64,000 bases of DNA from Mesostigma viride. Lineage: Eukaryota > Streptophyta > Mesostigmatophyceae > Mesostigmatales > Mesostigmataceae. Position 1 is the stretch's first letter; every line of letters starts with the position of its first letter. The stretch is from the NCBI GenBank assembly GCA_009746045.1, contig RPFO01000406.1, positions 2,096,287 to 2,160,286 on the forward strand. Direction: 5' to 3'. Under the pieces are notes generated by a model that did not search any database, was not told the origin of the DNA, and saw only the letters and a list, made by a program, of their open reading frames with translations. Positions 10,233 through 20,235 of this stretch are shown in pieces. Made by a program: the position numbers and the translations under genes.

Positions 10233-10409
10233 TAATAATGGGACCCCCATGGATGTCGCATTAAGAATCTAGCCATGGCTATGCCATGCAGAGAGATGCT
10301 CTCTGTCGAGAAGCCATGCCCTAGCTCTTGTATAGCCATGATGATCTTCCCCCACATGACATGCTCCCCCTTAGCTGGGCATAGCGTGATAGATCATGAG
10401 GGTGCAGGT
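10233..10409 (+). repeat. R1 core, 5' half, interrupted by element B
   Basis: The sequence follows the R1 core from AATAATGGGACCCCCATGG to GAGGGTGCAGGT, where element B begins. The rest of this copy continues at 28937. CAGGT at 10405-10409 and again at 28937-28941 is the target-site duplication, and the uninterrupted copy near 6165 has it once. Confidence 0.9.
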
Positions 10410-11036
10410 TGTTACGGCGCGTAACAAACTGTGTTATTACGGCCGTAAATTCAGGCCTTACGTTATTGGTGGCCTCAGCTATTCCGGAACAGTCCGTGGT
10501 TACGACTGTTGTCCTTCCTACGTTTACGTGTGGTTAGGACCCTTTTTATTAGTCGGTCCAGTTACGTGTCAATTGTTCAGTGATGTGGGCCGGTGCAGTC
10601 GCGCCGCGCTGCGTACTTTATGGCCTGGACCGTTGGCGCTCTGTGTGTTCTGGACCAGCGCCCTCTCTACGGGGCAATAGAATGTTGTCCTGCGTAGATC
10701 TACCCTGTCCGTGATCGTACGGGCGAGGGCCATGTGTGGCTCGAGCACGCACGAGGTTGTCGGCCAATTTAGGTGTTGCAATTTCCTTGTGTTGACAGTT
10801 CGACCTTTGATATGGCTTGTTATAGCTAGTCGAACCATGGATGTACGTTATTGCCAGTAATGTCTAAGTAAATGTGTCAATTGCTTAGTATGGAAACAAT
10901 TATCGGAAAGCATTAGAGTCGGGAGTTCAACGATCTTTCAAAATGCAGAACAGGGTTCCTTCTTCTACCGGGTTAGTTAGTCTAGGACAGGTTAGATCCT
11001 GGGGTCGAGGTAGAGTAGAAGAACCGGGTCGTAACA
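10410..11036 (+). repeat. Element B 5' LTR (627 bp)
   Basis: It starts TGTTACGGCGCGTAACA, itself a palindrome, and ends GGGTCGTAACA. It matches 28310-28936 throughout by eye. A second palindrome, TTACGGCCGTAA, follows near 10437. Short frames inside are not genes. Confidence 0.95.
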
Positions 11037-11055
11037 ATGGTATCGGAGGAGTTAG
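11037..11055 (+). other. Element B primer-binding site candidate
   Basis: One base after the LTR is TGGTATCGGAGG (from 11038), resembling the plant-type initiator methionine tRNA site TGGTATCAGAGC. This supports tRNA-primed minus-strand synthesis. Confidence 0.65.
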
Positions 11056-12439
11056 TTTAGGGAACCCCGACAAAGCTCTCCATAACAATCTATACACGGC
11101 GTTGGCACCCCGCGACCTAGACGGCGCTGCCTGCAATGATGACGACAATTTATCAGGTAATGGTCGAGTCGCCTGTTAGACGCCTAGATACCGTGCTGCC
11201 TGCAGTCCAGGACACCTTCTAGACGAAGTTAGACTTGATCGCCGCGGGCTGTGTGCATAGAAAGATACATTACCTACCCATTCCTTAGAACCTACGCATT
11301 TTGCATAATTAGGGTCGCTGTTTCAGTTCCGGCACCAGTGGGGTTGCTGGTCCGGTGTTGGCCTACTTATCATTGGTTTGCTGGGTGCTGTCTTGGCACA
11401 TGTAGTGGGACGATTAGCGTCCTTGTTTTCTACACCTTTTGTACCTGTCTGCGATTCTTTATCCTATTAATGTATGAATGCTAACTGGAATGTATCTTCA
11501 TTAAATTCTACTGTCTATCATACACGACCCCAAGTTGAGACCCCTCGTGGGGTTCAGTTCGTCAGTCATCGTCTACCCCTACCGTATGAAGCTCAATTAA
11601 TTATCCTTTACATTAATGTTGTCAACCGTGCTTGATAGCTCTACCTTCTTAGGGGGGGAGGAAAGGAAATTATAATAATTTTCCCCTACACTCAATGAAA
11701 TCTCCACCTCCACCTCAAGTGCCTCCTATGCGTTCATTAGGAGTAAAGTCGGTCAGCACGCAGTGCTAGTACTTGTATACCTTGCCTAGAAATAGATTCG
11801 GCTAGTCGCCGATGCTAGAACGTTGCTCTTCGCCTTCCACTCTCTTTTACGCTTGGATGTATATGCCTACGTTTAGACCCCTGTGGTTGGTGTTGTACCC
11901 CACAGCAGGAGTTCCTCGGCTACGGCGTTGGTCATCGACGACCATTCGGGCGCCATCTTTCAACGACTCCCATATCAGTGGTGCGTCCTGCGTTATATAC
12001 CATGGTTTTTATTTTCTGACGCTTTTGTTAGTTGCTTCTTCCTTTCTTTTATCGCGTCTGTCATGGTCCTTTTCTAGGGGAACCTCTTGCAGTTCCTAGA
12101 TTTGCCTCCCTAGGTAGTATAAACCGGGTGCTACTATTATTATTATCATCATCATCGTTATTACTATTACTAGAGACGGATTCCCTACCTACCTGTAGTT
12201 GTGGTTGGGTTGTGATACGTCCCCCTGCCCATCCCCCGACTACCCTCGCCCTGCCTAGTACGGTAGCGTCTATCCTTGCAATGCCTCCCCACTCTACCAC
12301 CCGTGGCATGGTTCCCCAACCAGTATCCTACGTCTACTACTCGTATCCCAGATAGCGTCCTTGTATTGTCTTTGGTTCTTTTACCCTTAATTTCTACTAC
12401 CTTGTTTAAGGAAAAGTAAAATAGCACCTTCTCTTACAA
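11056..12439 (+). other. Element B leader and decayed region
   Basis: No intact gene was seen. Near the 5' end the sequence has weak similarity to the leader of elements A and D, including a GTTTAGGGAACCCC-like stretch. A purine tract AGGGGGGGAGGAAAGG lies at about 11650, and an ATT/ATC simple repeat at about 12132-12172. Short open frames are not supported. Confidence 0.5.
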
Positions 12440-13560
12440 ATGGTCTCTCAATCTTCCCCTGGTCGCGTTTTACCCGCTATCAACCATCGTGCTGGTGCTA
12501 GTGGTAGTGACCCTACTAGTACACATCTTCCTTCTACCCATGTTTCTGCTACCCCTGTTGGTAATAAGCCGTAAGCGTGAGTCCATGGATATCGTGTACC
12601 ACCTTACCCCACAGGCAGTGATGCCTAGGCTTCCTACCCAGTCTCCCTTTACCCCTGCGTACCACTTGGGTAATCGTACGCCTATGGATGCACCCCTACG
12701 CCTATTGGTGCACCACTACCTATGAAGTACGTCAGCATGCTAGGTTAGCTAGTGCTGCACACGGGCAGCTCCCTCCTACGTCTACTAACCCTGCCCCAGC
12801 TTCTGTCGCTGCTCCTACCCTGTTGGGTGTGGCACCTACAAGTAAATGGTCGTACGCATGCTCCTATATAGGTCCTTCTGGTAGACCTACTGCCGTCCCC
12901 ATGCGTCCTCCTGCCCTTTTGCGCAGCCTACCATTGCCTATGAAACCTGATCGGTCTTCCCCTACCCCTGCCTTCAATGTACCCTACTGATACCCCTAAG
13001 GTTAGGGCTGCCCAGCAACGGGCCAGTGAGCCAATACGTCCTCCCCCTGTCACTATACTTCTACCCTTCCTGCAGCCCCTACCTCTGGTGCTGTACCCCC
13101 AAGACGTTCTTTCCTAGCTCCTTTTGGCCCTTCTGGTCACCCTTTTGCCCTACCCTTGCGCCCACCTTAACTTGGGATTATCCTATCGCTGCCTATGAAA
13201 ATTTTCATGTTTTTCAGATGCCCTCTCGCGTAGCAAATTTAGAAGTTAATCAAGATTTTAGCACTATGCTATTGGATGATGGAACTATGTTCATTTGGCA
13301 TATTCTTCGCTTAGGGAAGGTTATAAACGTGTCTACCATTTATTATGGTTATCAGCCTGAGGGCTTGGTTCAGGCTAAGCCCCTACCTACAACCTACCCT
13401 ATCTATGCCCAACCTTGGTTTCTTCCACGCTTTGTGTCAGTAGAAGAAAGTGGTCCTATGGCTATATAGCTACGATCCCTCGCACCTTCCCGAGCTTAAC
13501 CATCCCTACCTGTATTCGTTATATACCCAAGCCAGATTATAAGGCTACCCCTTAGTTTGG
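12440..13560 (+). pseudogene. gag: First gag relic in element B
   Basis: Pieces in several frames align with the Ty3 gag of elements A and D: SMDIVYHLTPQA (compare RRDSLETVHHLTPQG), a proline-rich part with APTSKWSYA, and SRVANLEVNQDFSTM followed by a PLPTTYPIYAQPWFLPRFVS segment. Stops and frame changes are frequent. A second, better gag starts at 14066, so B carries two gag-derived segments in a row. The first may come from a duplication or template switch. Confidence 0.65.
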
Positions 13561-14065
13561 GCGTACTCACCTTCATTGTCTGGCTGTTTTTACTCACTAG
13601 CCTTCATAACTTTACCCTTTCTCCTACCTCATAAGCAGTTGGATCTCGTTGTTGTAGATCTTGCTGCCCTTGATTTTTCCCCCACCATCCTGTTTGACAA
13701 CTCTTATGTCACGTGATTCTCCTCATGTGGTTTTTTCTCCCCACTCTTATACAAGGATTTTCCTTGTTGATGTGAGAGGGGAGGGGGCACAATAGATAGT
13801 TACCTGAATGCAAACCCCTATAACATTAGAACCCCTATAACATTTGGTTCCTTGTCCATTACGGTTACAAAGAAAGAGTAAATTATTATTTCCTACTCAG
13901 TGGAGTGGTTGCATGTAACTTTTCCGCTTTATGATTTCTTACCCATTTTGGTGGTTGAGTGTTTTCTTTTGTGACTACCTTTGTTGTTTTCTTTTACTTA
14001 CTTTTTAAGGCATCTTCCTACTTTCATGTACCTTGTTCATAATTACTTTACCTTATTTTTCCATA
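13561..14065 (+). pseudogene. Relic of the small ORF0 end and gag leader in element B
   Basis: Around 13835-13880 the frame reads TFGSLSITVTKKE followed by a stop, which matches the C terminus of the small ORF of elements A and D (EFGSLSITVVKKD). The conserved hybrid-binding part of that ORF is not recognisable here. A purine-rich word GAGGGGAGGGGG lies at about 13779. A pyrimidine-rich stretch precedes the gag ATG at 14066, as in A. Confidence 0.55.
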
Positions 14066-14380
14066 ATGGCTTCTAATCATTCTCTGGGTGGTGGTATGTC
14101 ACCTATTTCCCTACGTATGTCAGGTAATATGGTGGAGATGTCCACTAACACGGATTTACCTTCTACTAATAATGTTAATACTAGACGGGACTCATTGGAT
14201 AATGTGCACCATCTTCCCCCTCAAGCTGATTCCCTACGTACTAGAATATTACCTCCTGCTACCCCTTCCTTCTACTTGCGTCGTACCCCTTCTGGAGCCC
14301 CTCTAACTTATGAGGAGCGGGTACGTGTTACTAGGGCTCAAAGGGAAGCATCCCTTCCCCCTACCTATACCCCAGCCCCA
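14066..14380 (+). pseudogene. gag: Second gag of element B, N-terminal part, interrupted by element A
   Basis: Begins MASNHSLGGGMSPISLRMSG and continues with RRDSLDNVHHLPPQ, clearly homologous to the gag of A and D. Element A is inserted after codon 105. Removing A and one CCCCA copy rejoins the frame exactly at 24129, so this gag was open at the moment A inserted. The remainder is described at 24129-24743. Confidence 0.85.
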
Positions 14381-14952
14381 TGTTACGTCGCGTAACAATT
14401 CGTTGTAGTTACGGACGTAAATTAGGTCCTTGGCCTCGGTTGTTCCTAGGTTACGTGTAGTTCTAGTTTGGACATGATTGTCCCCGTAACAGTACTGTGG
14501 TATAGTGGGTGCCTTTGGGCGCCGCGCCGCGTACTATATTAGTGATCCTTATCCTTTTGTAGAATGTAGTGGACAGGCGTGCATCTGTGCACCTGCTTGT
14601 GTTTCTGTGTTTCTGCAGGCGAGGGCCAGGTCGGCCCGAGCCTGTTGGACCGTTGGTGACCATTTATGCACGTTCCACTCCTTGTGTGGTCACTCGGCGT
14701 GTGTTAAGTGAATTGACACATTTAGGCTTGGGTCACGGCAGTGTAGTTGTGTTTCCTTCCTCTATTCCTGGAGTAAACGGGTTTTGGTAAATGGTTGTAT
14801 GGCGTATTATAGCAACACTTACGTTAATGCATTGAGATCAGCTCCGTCACGTTCGTCTTTCGCCAGAGGGTTAAGTAGAGGAGGCCTGACCAGTTTAGGT
14901 AGTATCAGGCCCATTAGAGGTAGAGGTGGAGGTAGATATCCGCGGCGTAACA
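14381..14952 (+). repeat. Element A 5' LTR (572 bp)
   Basis: It begins TGTTACGTCGCGTAACA (palindrome) followed by TTACGGACGTAA (near-palindrome at about 14409), and ends CCGCGGCGTAACA. It matches 23552-24123. The 3' portion is the same as in element D, while the 5' portion differs, suggesting recombination between subfamilies. Confidence 0.97.
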
Positions 14953-15485
14953 ATGGTTCCGGAGGAACTTCAGTAGGTAGTGAACGAGACGACTATCCCT
15001 TGCCACATACACCTTTTCAAGACCCCTTCCGCGTCCAGGAACAAGAAGTCGACACTTCCTTGATAGGTAATGGGCGGGTCGCCTTCAAGCTAGGAGCGTC
15101 GTGCTGCCCGTTTCGGGACACGCTTTACCTAGAAGCTAGACCTGCTCACAGCGGATAAATCCTTTCGTAGTTAGCCTGTCCTTCGCCTTGTTTTCCTGCT
15201 TACGGTTGTTTCCTGCCTTAGATCGGGGAGTATTACTGTTCGGAGACGATTAGCGTCGCCGTACCTACACCTTTTTCCTTGTGCTGCTGCTTTATTAGAC
15301 GGCCGCACCCGCAGAGTTACGGGGCGCTGTGTTAGGACGAGCGCTGGGATATCCGGCCGCTGACTTAGGACGAGAGCTGGAAACTCCCGCCCTCCTTCTT
15401 CTTTCGGTGATCCAGATCGTCAAGCTAAGTCGCCTACCCCTACCTCGTCTAGCTTGACATCACAAGACACGCCAGGTGAGTTATC
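14953..15485 (+). promoter_or_regulatory. Element A primer-binding site, leader and splice donor
   Basis: TGGTTCCGGAGGAAC follows the LTR after one base and is the PBS candidate. The leader is nearly the same as in element D (54151-54683). Near its end CAG|GTGAGT (15473-15481) is a consensus-like 5' splice site placed just before the ATG of ORF0. The same donor is kept in D at 54671-54679. Acceptor-like sites lie before gag (CCTGCTGCAG, about 15891-15900) and before ORF3 (CCCTCCGCAG, ending 20856). Confidence 0.65.
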
Positions 15486-15878
15486 ATGAGTCAACGTCGT
15501 GTTTTTACTGCGCCTTCCCATTCATCTAGTGATAATAGTTTAGCTAAGTATTACGTGGTTATTACCCCTCAATGGTCAGCCATTTTCCTCTCTTGGTCAG
15601 ATGCTAGGAAGATAGTGCAAAACCGTACATATAATGTAATTAGGTATAAGAAATTTGTTACCTTCGAGGAAGCTCAACAATTCCTTATAGACCATAGCGT
15701 ATCAGATCTAGGCCTACACGTACGTTCTACTCCTCATGGTCGCCCTCCTGTAGAAGCTCTAGATTTTGCTACCCCTCCTTCGTCTCCCCCTAAGAGGGCT
15801 GCATCCTCTTCTAGCTTAGATACTCCTCTCACCTTGGAATTCGGTTCCCTATCCATTACTGTTGTTAAAAAGGATTGA
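15486..15878 (+). CDS. ORF0: viroplasmin / RNase H1 hybrid-binding domain protein of element A
   Basis: A 130-residue ORF with an ATG directly after the splice-donor motif. Residues about 21-68 (KYYVVITPQW, IFLSWSDARKIV, YKKFVTFEEAQQFL) match the pattern of the caulimovirus viroplasmin / N-terminal RNase H1 domain: a YYAV strand, an IY..W helix start, and YK-F-T-EEA-FL. That domain binds RNA:DNA hybrids or double-stranded RNA. The C-terminal half is proline/serine-rich and ends LTLEFGSLSITVVKKD. The ORF is separate from gag and lies between a donor and an acceptor, so it may be removed from spliced RNA. The same ORF is in element D (split by G) and its end is recognisable in B. A role in handling the reverse-transcription hybrid is inference. 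Confidence 0.75.
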   Translation: MSQRRVFTAPSHSSSDNSLAKYYVVITPQWSAIFLSWSDARKIVQNRTYNVIRYKKFVTFEEAQQFLIDHSVSDLGLHVRSTPHGRPPVEALDFATPPSSPPKRAASSSSLDTPLTLEFGSLSITVVKKD

Positions 15879-15971
15879 TTTTAATTTTGTTCCTGCTGCA
15901 GACCTTCAAGGTTTTTCCTTTTTCTTTTGTTGCTTTCTTCTTTTGATTCCTATTCCTTTACGTAATTAAAG

Positions 15972-17720
15972 ATGGATCCAGTGGGTGGAGATATGTCGCC
16001 TATACCTACCAATAATAATAATAATAATACTACTAATAACATTAACAATAACAATACTCGTGGTAACCGACGGGACTCCTTGGAAACGGTACACCATCTC
16101 ACTCCTCAAGGTATTCTGCGTACCTCACCGCCTTCTCCTGCTGCTGGTGGTCGCCGTCGTCCCTCAATTACCCCACCTACCTATGAACAACGTATTTCCC
16201 AAGTCAGATTTAGTGAGGAACCTTCTTTCGTTGTGAACCAGGCCCCTGCCCCTTCTGCAACCTTGGCTCACCCCTCCAGCAGGTCCTCACACACTAACAA
16301 TGCTCCTAGGCCTCCTTCCCACCCTGTGCCTTCAATGCCTGCTATTAACACGGGTCGTACCTCGGCCCCTGTCGGCCCTTCTGGGCGCCCTAGTGCAGTC
16401 CCCTTTTTCCCACCTGCTTCCTGGTCCTACCCTGAGACGGCCTATGAGGCTGCCCAGGTTCCTACCCGTGTGGCTGATTTAGAAGTTAATAATGATTTCA
16501 GTACCATGCCCCTAGATGATAGGAATTATGATCATTTTGCCTATTCCTCTCTTCGTGAGCAATATACTGTCCCCTTCTCCTATGGGCACCATCCGGAAAC
16601 GGTGGCTCCCTCCAGACCCCTACCCAAGACTTTTCCTATCCCTTCCTTCTATCCCGCTTATGTAGCAGTGGAAGATAGTGGCCCTATGGGAAAAACTGAT
16701 TCTTCTAATCCCCCTAAGCCTCCTGCTCTTCCCCTCTTTGCCAACCTTCCTAAGCTGGATGTCAAGTCTACCCCTCAACAGTTTTTCACCTTCATTATGT
16801 TGCTCACCCAGAACACAGAGTCCTGGCAGAACCACAATAGGTGGCGCCTCTCTGATGCTGTACTAGTTCCTCATTATCTTACTACCTGCATTACTCCTGA
16901 ACTTGCTAACCTCATCCAGTGTGAGTCTCTTGCCTCTCATGCCTACCCAAACTCTGTAGCAGAATTGTTCAAGCGTTTAGAGAACCATTTAGTCCCTCCC
17001 GATGCAGATTGGCAGGATAGATTATCCTTTGGCACCTTGCAGCAGGGTACCAAGTCCTTCAAAGAATATATGAAAGAGTTTGATGCTCAGATGGTACGAA
17101 TTAGGGATTTGTCGGGTGCAGAAGTACGTGCTCGCTTCCTTCAGGGCCTCAGTAGACCCTTATTGCGTGAAGTCAAGCGCCAGTTCTCTGCCTACCGTTT
17201 TACTGACCTGCCCCTCAAGCATGTGCGTCAGCATCTTTTACGAGTAGCAGATTTCTTCTCCACACCTTCTCTTCCTACCCGTTCCCGTATTAATAATATA
17301 AGCCTTACCCCTGAGGAGGAAAACTCCTATGTAGAAGAATTAGATATCTGTGTGACTGACCTTTCAGCTCTGGATGTCTCTCATATTACCTGCTATCATT
17401 GTAAGGAAGTAGGTCACCTTAAACGTGAATGCCCCAAGTTCCTTTCGGGTGCTCCCCCTCATCCCGACGCTCGCCCTCCTCGTACCCCTCAGCGTGCTCC
17501 TATTCGTCCCACTTCAGGACACATTCCTTCAGCTACCCCTAGTAGGCTGAATGCTGTGCAGACAGGATCCCCAGGGTTCCCCTATGATAATCAGGCTCCC
17601 GCACCCTCTTCAATCCCTCGTGACCCTCCAGCAGTGGCTTTTCCGCCAGGGTCTTCTTCGGGGTTCGTTCCTATGGATTTGGGGGGGGAGGGGAACAGTA
17701 GGCCTGTCAGCCGGGGGTAA
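15972..17720 (+). CDS. gag: Gag polyprotein of element A
   Basis: An intact 582-residue ORF starting MDPVGGDMSPIP. An asparagine-rich low-complexity stretch comes first, then a proline/serine-rich region. The capsid-like core at about residues 160-430 contains LPLFANLPKLDVKS, QQFFTFIMLLTQ and YMKEFDAQMVRIRDLSG. A CCHC zinc knuckle, CYHCKEVGHLKREC, sits at about residue 475, for packaging RNA. The C-terminal tail is proline-rich and overlaps pol by about 170 bases. The pol frame is one base ahead, so expression of pol would need a +1 (or -2) shift, or splicing. The G-run GGGGGGGGAGGGG (17681-17693) lies in the overlap. Element D has a close homologue. Confidence 0.92.
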   Translation: MDPVGGDMSPIPTNNNNNNTTNNINNNNTRGNRRDSLETVHHLTPQGILRTSPPSPAAGGRRRPSITPPTYEQRISQVRFSEEPSFVVNQAPAPSATLAHPSSRSSHTNNAPRPPSHPVPSMPAINTGRTSAPVGPSGRPSAVPFFPPASWSYPETAYEAAQVPTRVADLEVNNDFSTMPLDDRNYDHFAYSSLREQYTVPFSYGHHPETVAPSRPLPKTFPIPSFYPAYVAVEDSGPMGKTDSSNPPKPPALPLFANLPKLDVKSTPQQFFTFIMLLTQNTESWQNHNRWRLSDAVLVPHYLTTCITPELANLIQCESLASHAYPNSVAELFKRLENHLVPPDADWQDRLSFGTLQQGTKSFKEYMKEFDAQMVRIRDLSGAEVRARFLQGLSRPLLREVKRQFSAYRFTDLPLKHVRQHLLRVADFFSTPSLPTRSRINNISLTPEEENSYVEELDICVTDLSALDVSHITCYHCKEVGHLKRECPKFLSGAPPHPDARPPRTPQRAPIRPTSGHIPSATPSRLNAVQTGSPGFPYDNQAPAPSSIPRDPPAVAFPPGSSSGFVPMDLGGEGNSRPVSRG

Positions 17721-20235
17721 CCTGGACAGGTCCTTAGATAGTACCCCAGATATTAATTTTTGCTTGCCTGTTTTTATAACCTCTGTAGGAGCTGAATCAT
17801 CCCTACCACTACGTGTGCGTCCTCTTATGTTCTTGAATGGTGGTTTAACCGTCCCTCACACTGTTGTAGACCCCTTCTTGCATGCTGATGAACTCTTGAA
17901 TGTCTCTGTGTTGGTAGATAGCGGTGCGGCTAGCTCCTTTGTGAGCGAGGCCCTAGTTAGACGTTTAGGACTAGTCCCTACCCCTCACACCAAACCCGTT
18001 ACTGTTCATTATGCTGATGGTCGCACCAGTCATTCCCCGGGTACGGTGTCCCTTCCCATGGTTATACAAGGACGTACTGTCAACCTGACGGCCACTATAG
18101 GCCCTATCACTACCGCTGATGTATTACTAGGATTAGATTGGCACCAGGATAATAAGATTACTATTAATTATGATACCATGGTCATTTGGTTTCCAGATAG
18201 CTCTTACTGGGTACCTGAACGTCATTATAGATTGGAAAATTTATCCTTGGTAGATATTACTCCTCCTACACCTGTTGATCCTCCTGTAAGACCTATACCT
18301 GAAGTAATAATGTCAAATGACGAATTACGTTCTGAATTAAAGCAAAATGGATACCTATTATGTATGTTCCTTCAGTTAGAAGTACAACAGATACCTAGCA
18401 CTAACAATAGTGTGGATATAGATGTAAATACAGTGGATACAATAGGAGTAGGATTTACTGAAAATGAAATAGTAAGATACATGGCTGTGATAGATTCCTC
18501 AAAAGTATTTGAAGAAAAGACTCCTTCTTATCCTCCTCCTCGTTCTGTTTTACACCGTGTAGTTATCAAGGACGGTGCAGTTCCTACGCACTCTCCGATG
18601 TATAGAATGGGCCCTACCGAGTTAAAGGAACTAAAACAGATTTTAGTGTCATTATTAGAAGCAGGATTGATAGAGCCTAGTAACTCCCCCTACTCAGCTG
18701 GTGTCCTGTTAGTTCCTAAGCCAAATGGCAAGTTTCGCCTAGTTACTGATTATAGGAAGTTGAATGATATTACTGTGAAATCTAAATACCCTCTACCTCG
18801 TATTGACGATATATTTAATAAGGTTAAAGGTTCCACTTGTTTCACAGTACTGGATTGTGCGGATGGTTTTTGGCAGTTGCGGATAGCTCCTGAGGATTGC
18901 CATAAAACCGCCTTTGCTACCCCTTTTGGTCATTACCAGTTTAGAGTAGCGGCTATGGGACTCTGTAACTCGCCTGCCTCTTTTCAAATGTTAATGAATG
19001 AAGTGCTTAGACCTGTTATGGGAAATTCTCATCTTCCTCAGGTGTCCTCTGATCTAAAGGATCCCTCCTTCTCCTCTGTTTCTTTATCTGAGCATGACCG
19101 TTCTTGTGCTCAAGCTTACTTAGATGATATTCTTATTTACTCTCCTGATTTTGAAACGCACCTACGTGATTTAAAGAAAGTATTAGAAATAATGGCTGAA
19201 AATTCTTTGTGGGCGCGCCGTGCTAAAGTGCGTTCGGGTAGGAGTGTCCCATTTTTAGGGCACGTTCTGTCAGATGCCGGGGTCGCTACCGACCCGGATA
19301 AAACTAAGTCAATTCAGGAATGGCCTACTCCTACCGACGTTAAAGGTGTACGTAGTTTCCTAGGAATTGCTTCTTACTATAGGCGTTTTATCCCGCGTTT
19401 CGCCACTATAGCAGCCCCTATTAATCATTTATTAAAGAAGGATATCCCCTTTGTTTGGAGTAGTGAGTGTCAGTCTGCTTTTCAGTGCCTAAAATCCCTA
19501 CTCCTTTCCCCTCCTGTACTCATCCTACCGGATACTACTAAACCCTTTGTTGTGGCTACAGATGCTAGTAAAGTAGCTATAGGTGGTGTCCTTCTCCAGG
19601 ATCAGGGTCAGGGCTTACAGCCAATTGAATATATCTCTAGGACAATGCTCCCTGCGGAGCGTAACTATCCCGTCCACCAGCAGGAACTCTTAGCGGTGGT
19701 GTATTGTTGCCACGCGTGGCAGCACTTCCTTAAAGGTGCTCAATTTGATGTCTGCCTGAATGAACCCTGTGAGCTAGATCCTTATAGGTTAGTTATCCAA
19801 ACGGATCATCGTCCCCTTACCCATCTTCTCTCCCAACCCAACCTTACCCCTCGGCAAGCGCGCTGGATGGAATTTTTAGCACAGTTTTCCCCTTTTAAAC
19901 TTCAGTATGTCAAGGGTGTAGATAACATAGTACCAGATGCACTCTCTCGTCGTGCAGACTATTCCTTCTTCGAGGACCTTGATGTTCTCAATATTACTCT
20001 AGTTCCTACTACTATGGGTGTAACCCCTTATGGTGAACTACCTGATGATGATTCCTATGCCTACCTCTTTCATACAGCTGTTCGCATGCCTGATCTCCTT
20101 TCTCACGTAGGACTCTCTCTCCCGTGTGAGGCCCTTCCTGTGGCCTCGGTGGGGGGGGAGGGGAACAATAAAATTTCTATACCGCTTAGCCATATAGCGA
20201 CTAGGTCAGGAAAGTCTTATGAAAACTGCTCATGA
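17551..20235 (+). CDS. pol: Pol of element A: protease, reverse transcriptase, RNase H (integrase core lost)
   Basis: The frame is open for 894 codons. Its true N terminus is unknown because it probably follows a frameshift from gag. The aspartic protease has LVDSGAASSF (DSG at about 123-125) and VLLGLDW. The RT has FRLVTDYRKLND, LDCADGFWQL, MGLCNSPASFQ and the catalytic AYLDDILIYS (about 523-526). About 27 extra serine-rich residues lie between MNEVLRPVMG and the YLDD strand. RNase H has VATDASKVAIGG (Asp about 671), the QQELLAVVY helix and QTDHRPLTHLL. After DALSRRADY the sequence enters a linker ending SHIATRSGKS, then a deletion joins it out of frame to the integrase C-terminal region, causing the stop at 20235. 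Confidence 0.9.
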   Translation: MLCRQDPQGSPMIIRLPHPLQSLVTLQQWLFRQGLLRGSFLWIWGGRGTVGLSAGGNLDRSLDSTPDINFCLPVFITSVGAESSLPLRVRPLMFLNGGLTVPHTVVDPFLHADELLNVSVLVDSGAASSFVSEALVRRLGLVPTPHTKPVTVHYADGRTSHSPGTVSLPMVIQGRTVNLTATIGPITTADVLLGLDWHQDNKITINYDTMVIWFPDSSYWVPERHYRLENLSLVDITPPTPVDPPVRPIPEVIMSNDELRSELKQNGYLLCMFLQLEVQQIPSTNNSVDIDVNTVDTIGVGFTENEIVRYMAVIDSSKVFEEKTPSYPPPRSVLHRVVIKDGAVPTHSPMYRMGPTELKELKQILVSLLEAGLIEPSNSPYSAGVLLVPKPNGKFRLVTDYRKLNDITVKSKYPLPRIDDIFNKVKGSTCFTVLDCADGFWQLRIAPEDCHKTAFATPFGHYQFRVAAMGLCNSPASFQMLMNEVLRPVMGNSHLPQVSSDLKDPSFSSVSLSEHDRSCAQAYLDDILIYSPDFETHLRDLKKVLEIMAENSLWARRAKVRSGRSVPFLGHVLSDAGVATDPDKTKSIQEWPTPTDVKGVRSFLGIASYYRRFIPRFATIAAPINHLLKKDIPFVWSSECQSAFQCLKSLLLSPPVLILPDTTKPFVVATDASKVAIGGVLLQDQGQGLQPIEYISRTMLPAERNYPVHQQELLAVVYCCHAWQHFLKGAQFDVCLNEPCELDPYRLVIQTDHRPLTHLLSQPNLTPRQARWMEFLAQFSPFKLQYVKGVDNIVPDALSRRADYSFFEDLDVLNITLVPTTMGVTPYGELPDDDSYAYLFHTAVRMPDLLSHVGLSLPCEALPVASVGGEGNNKISIPLSHIATRSGKSYENCS

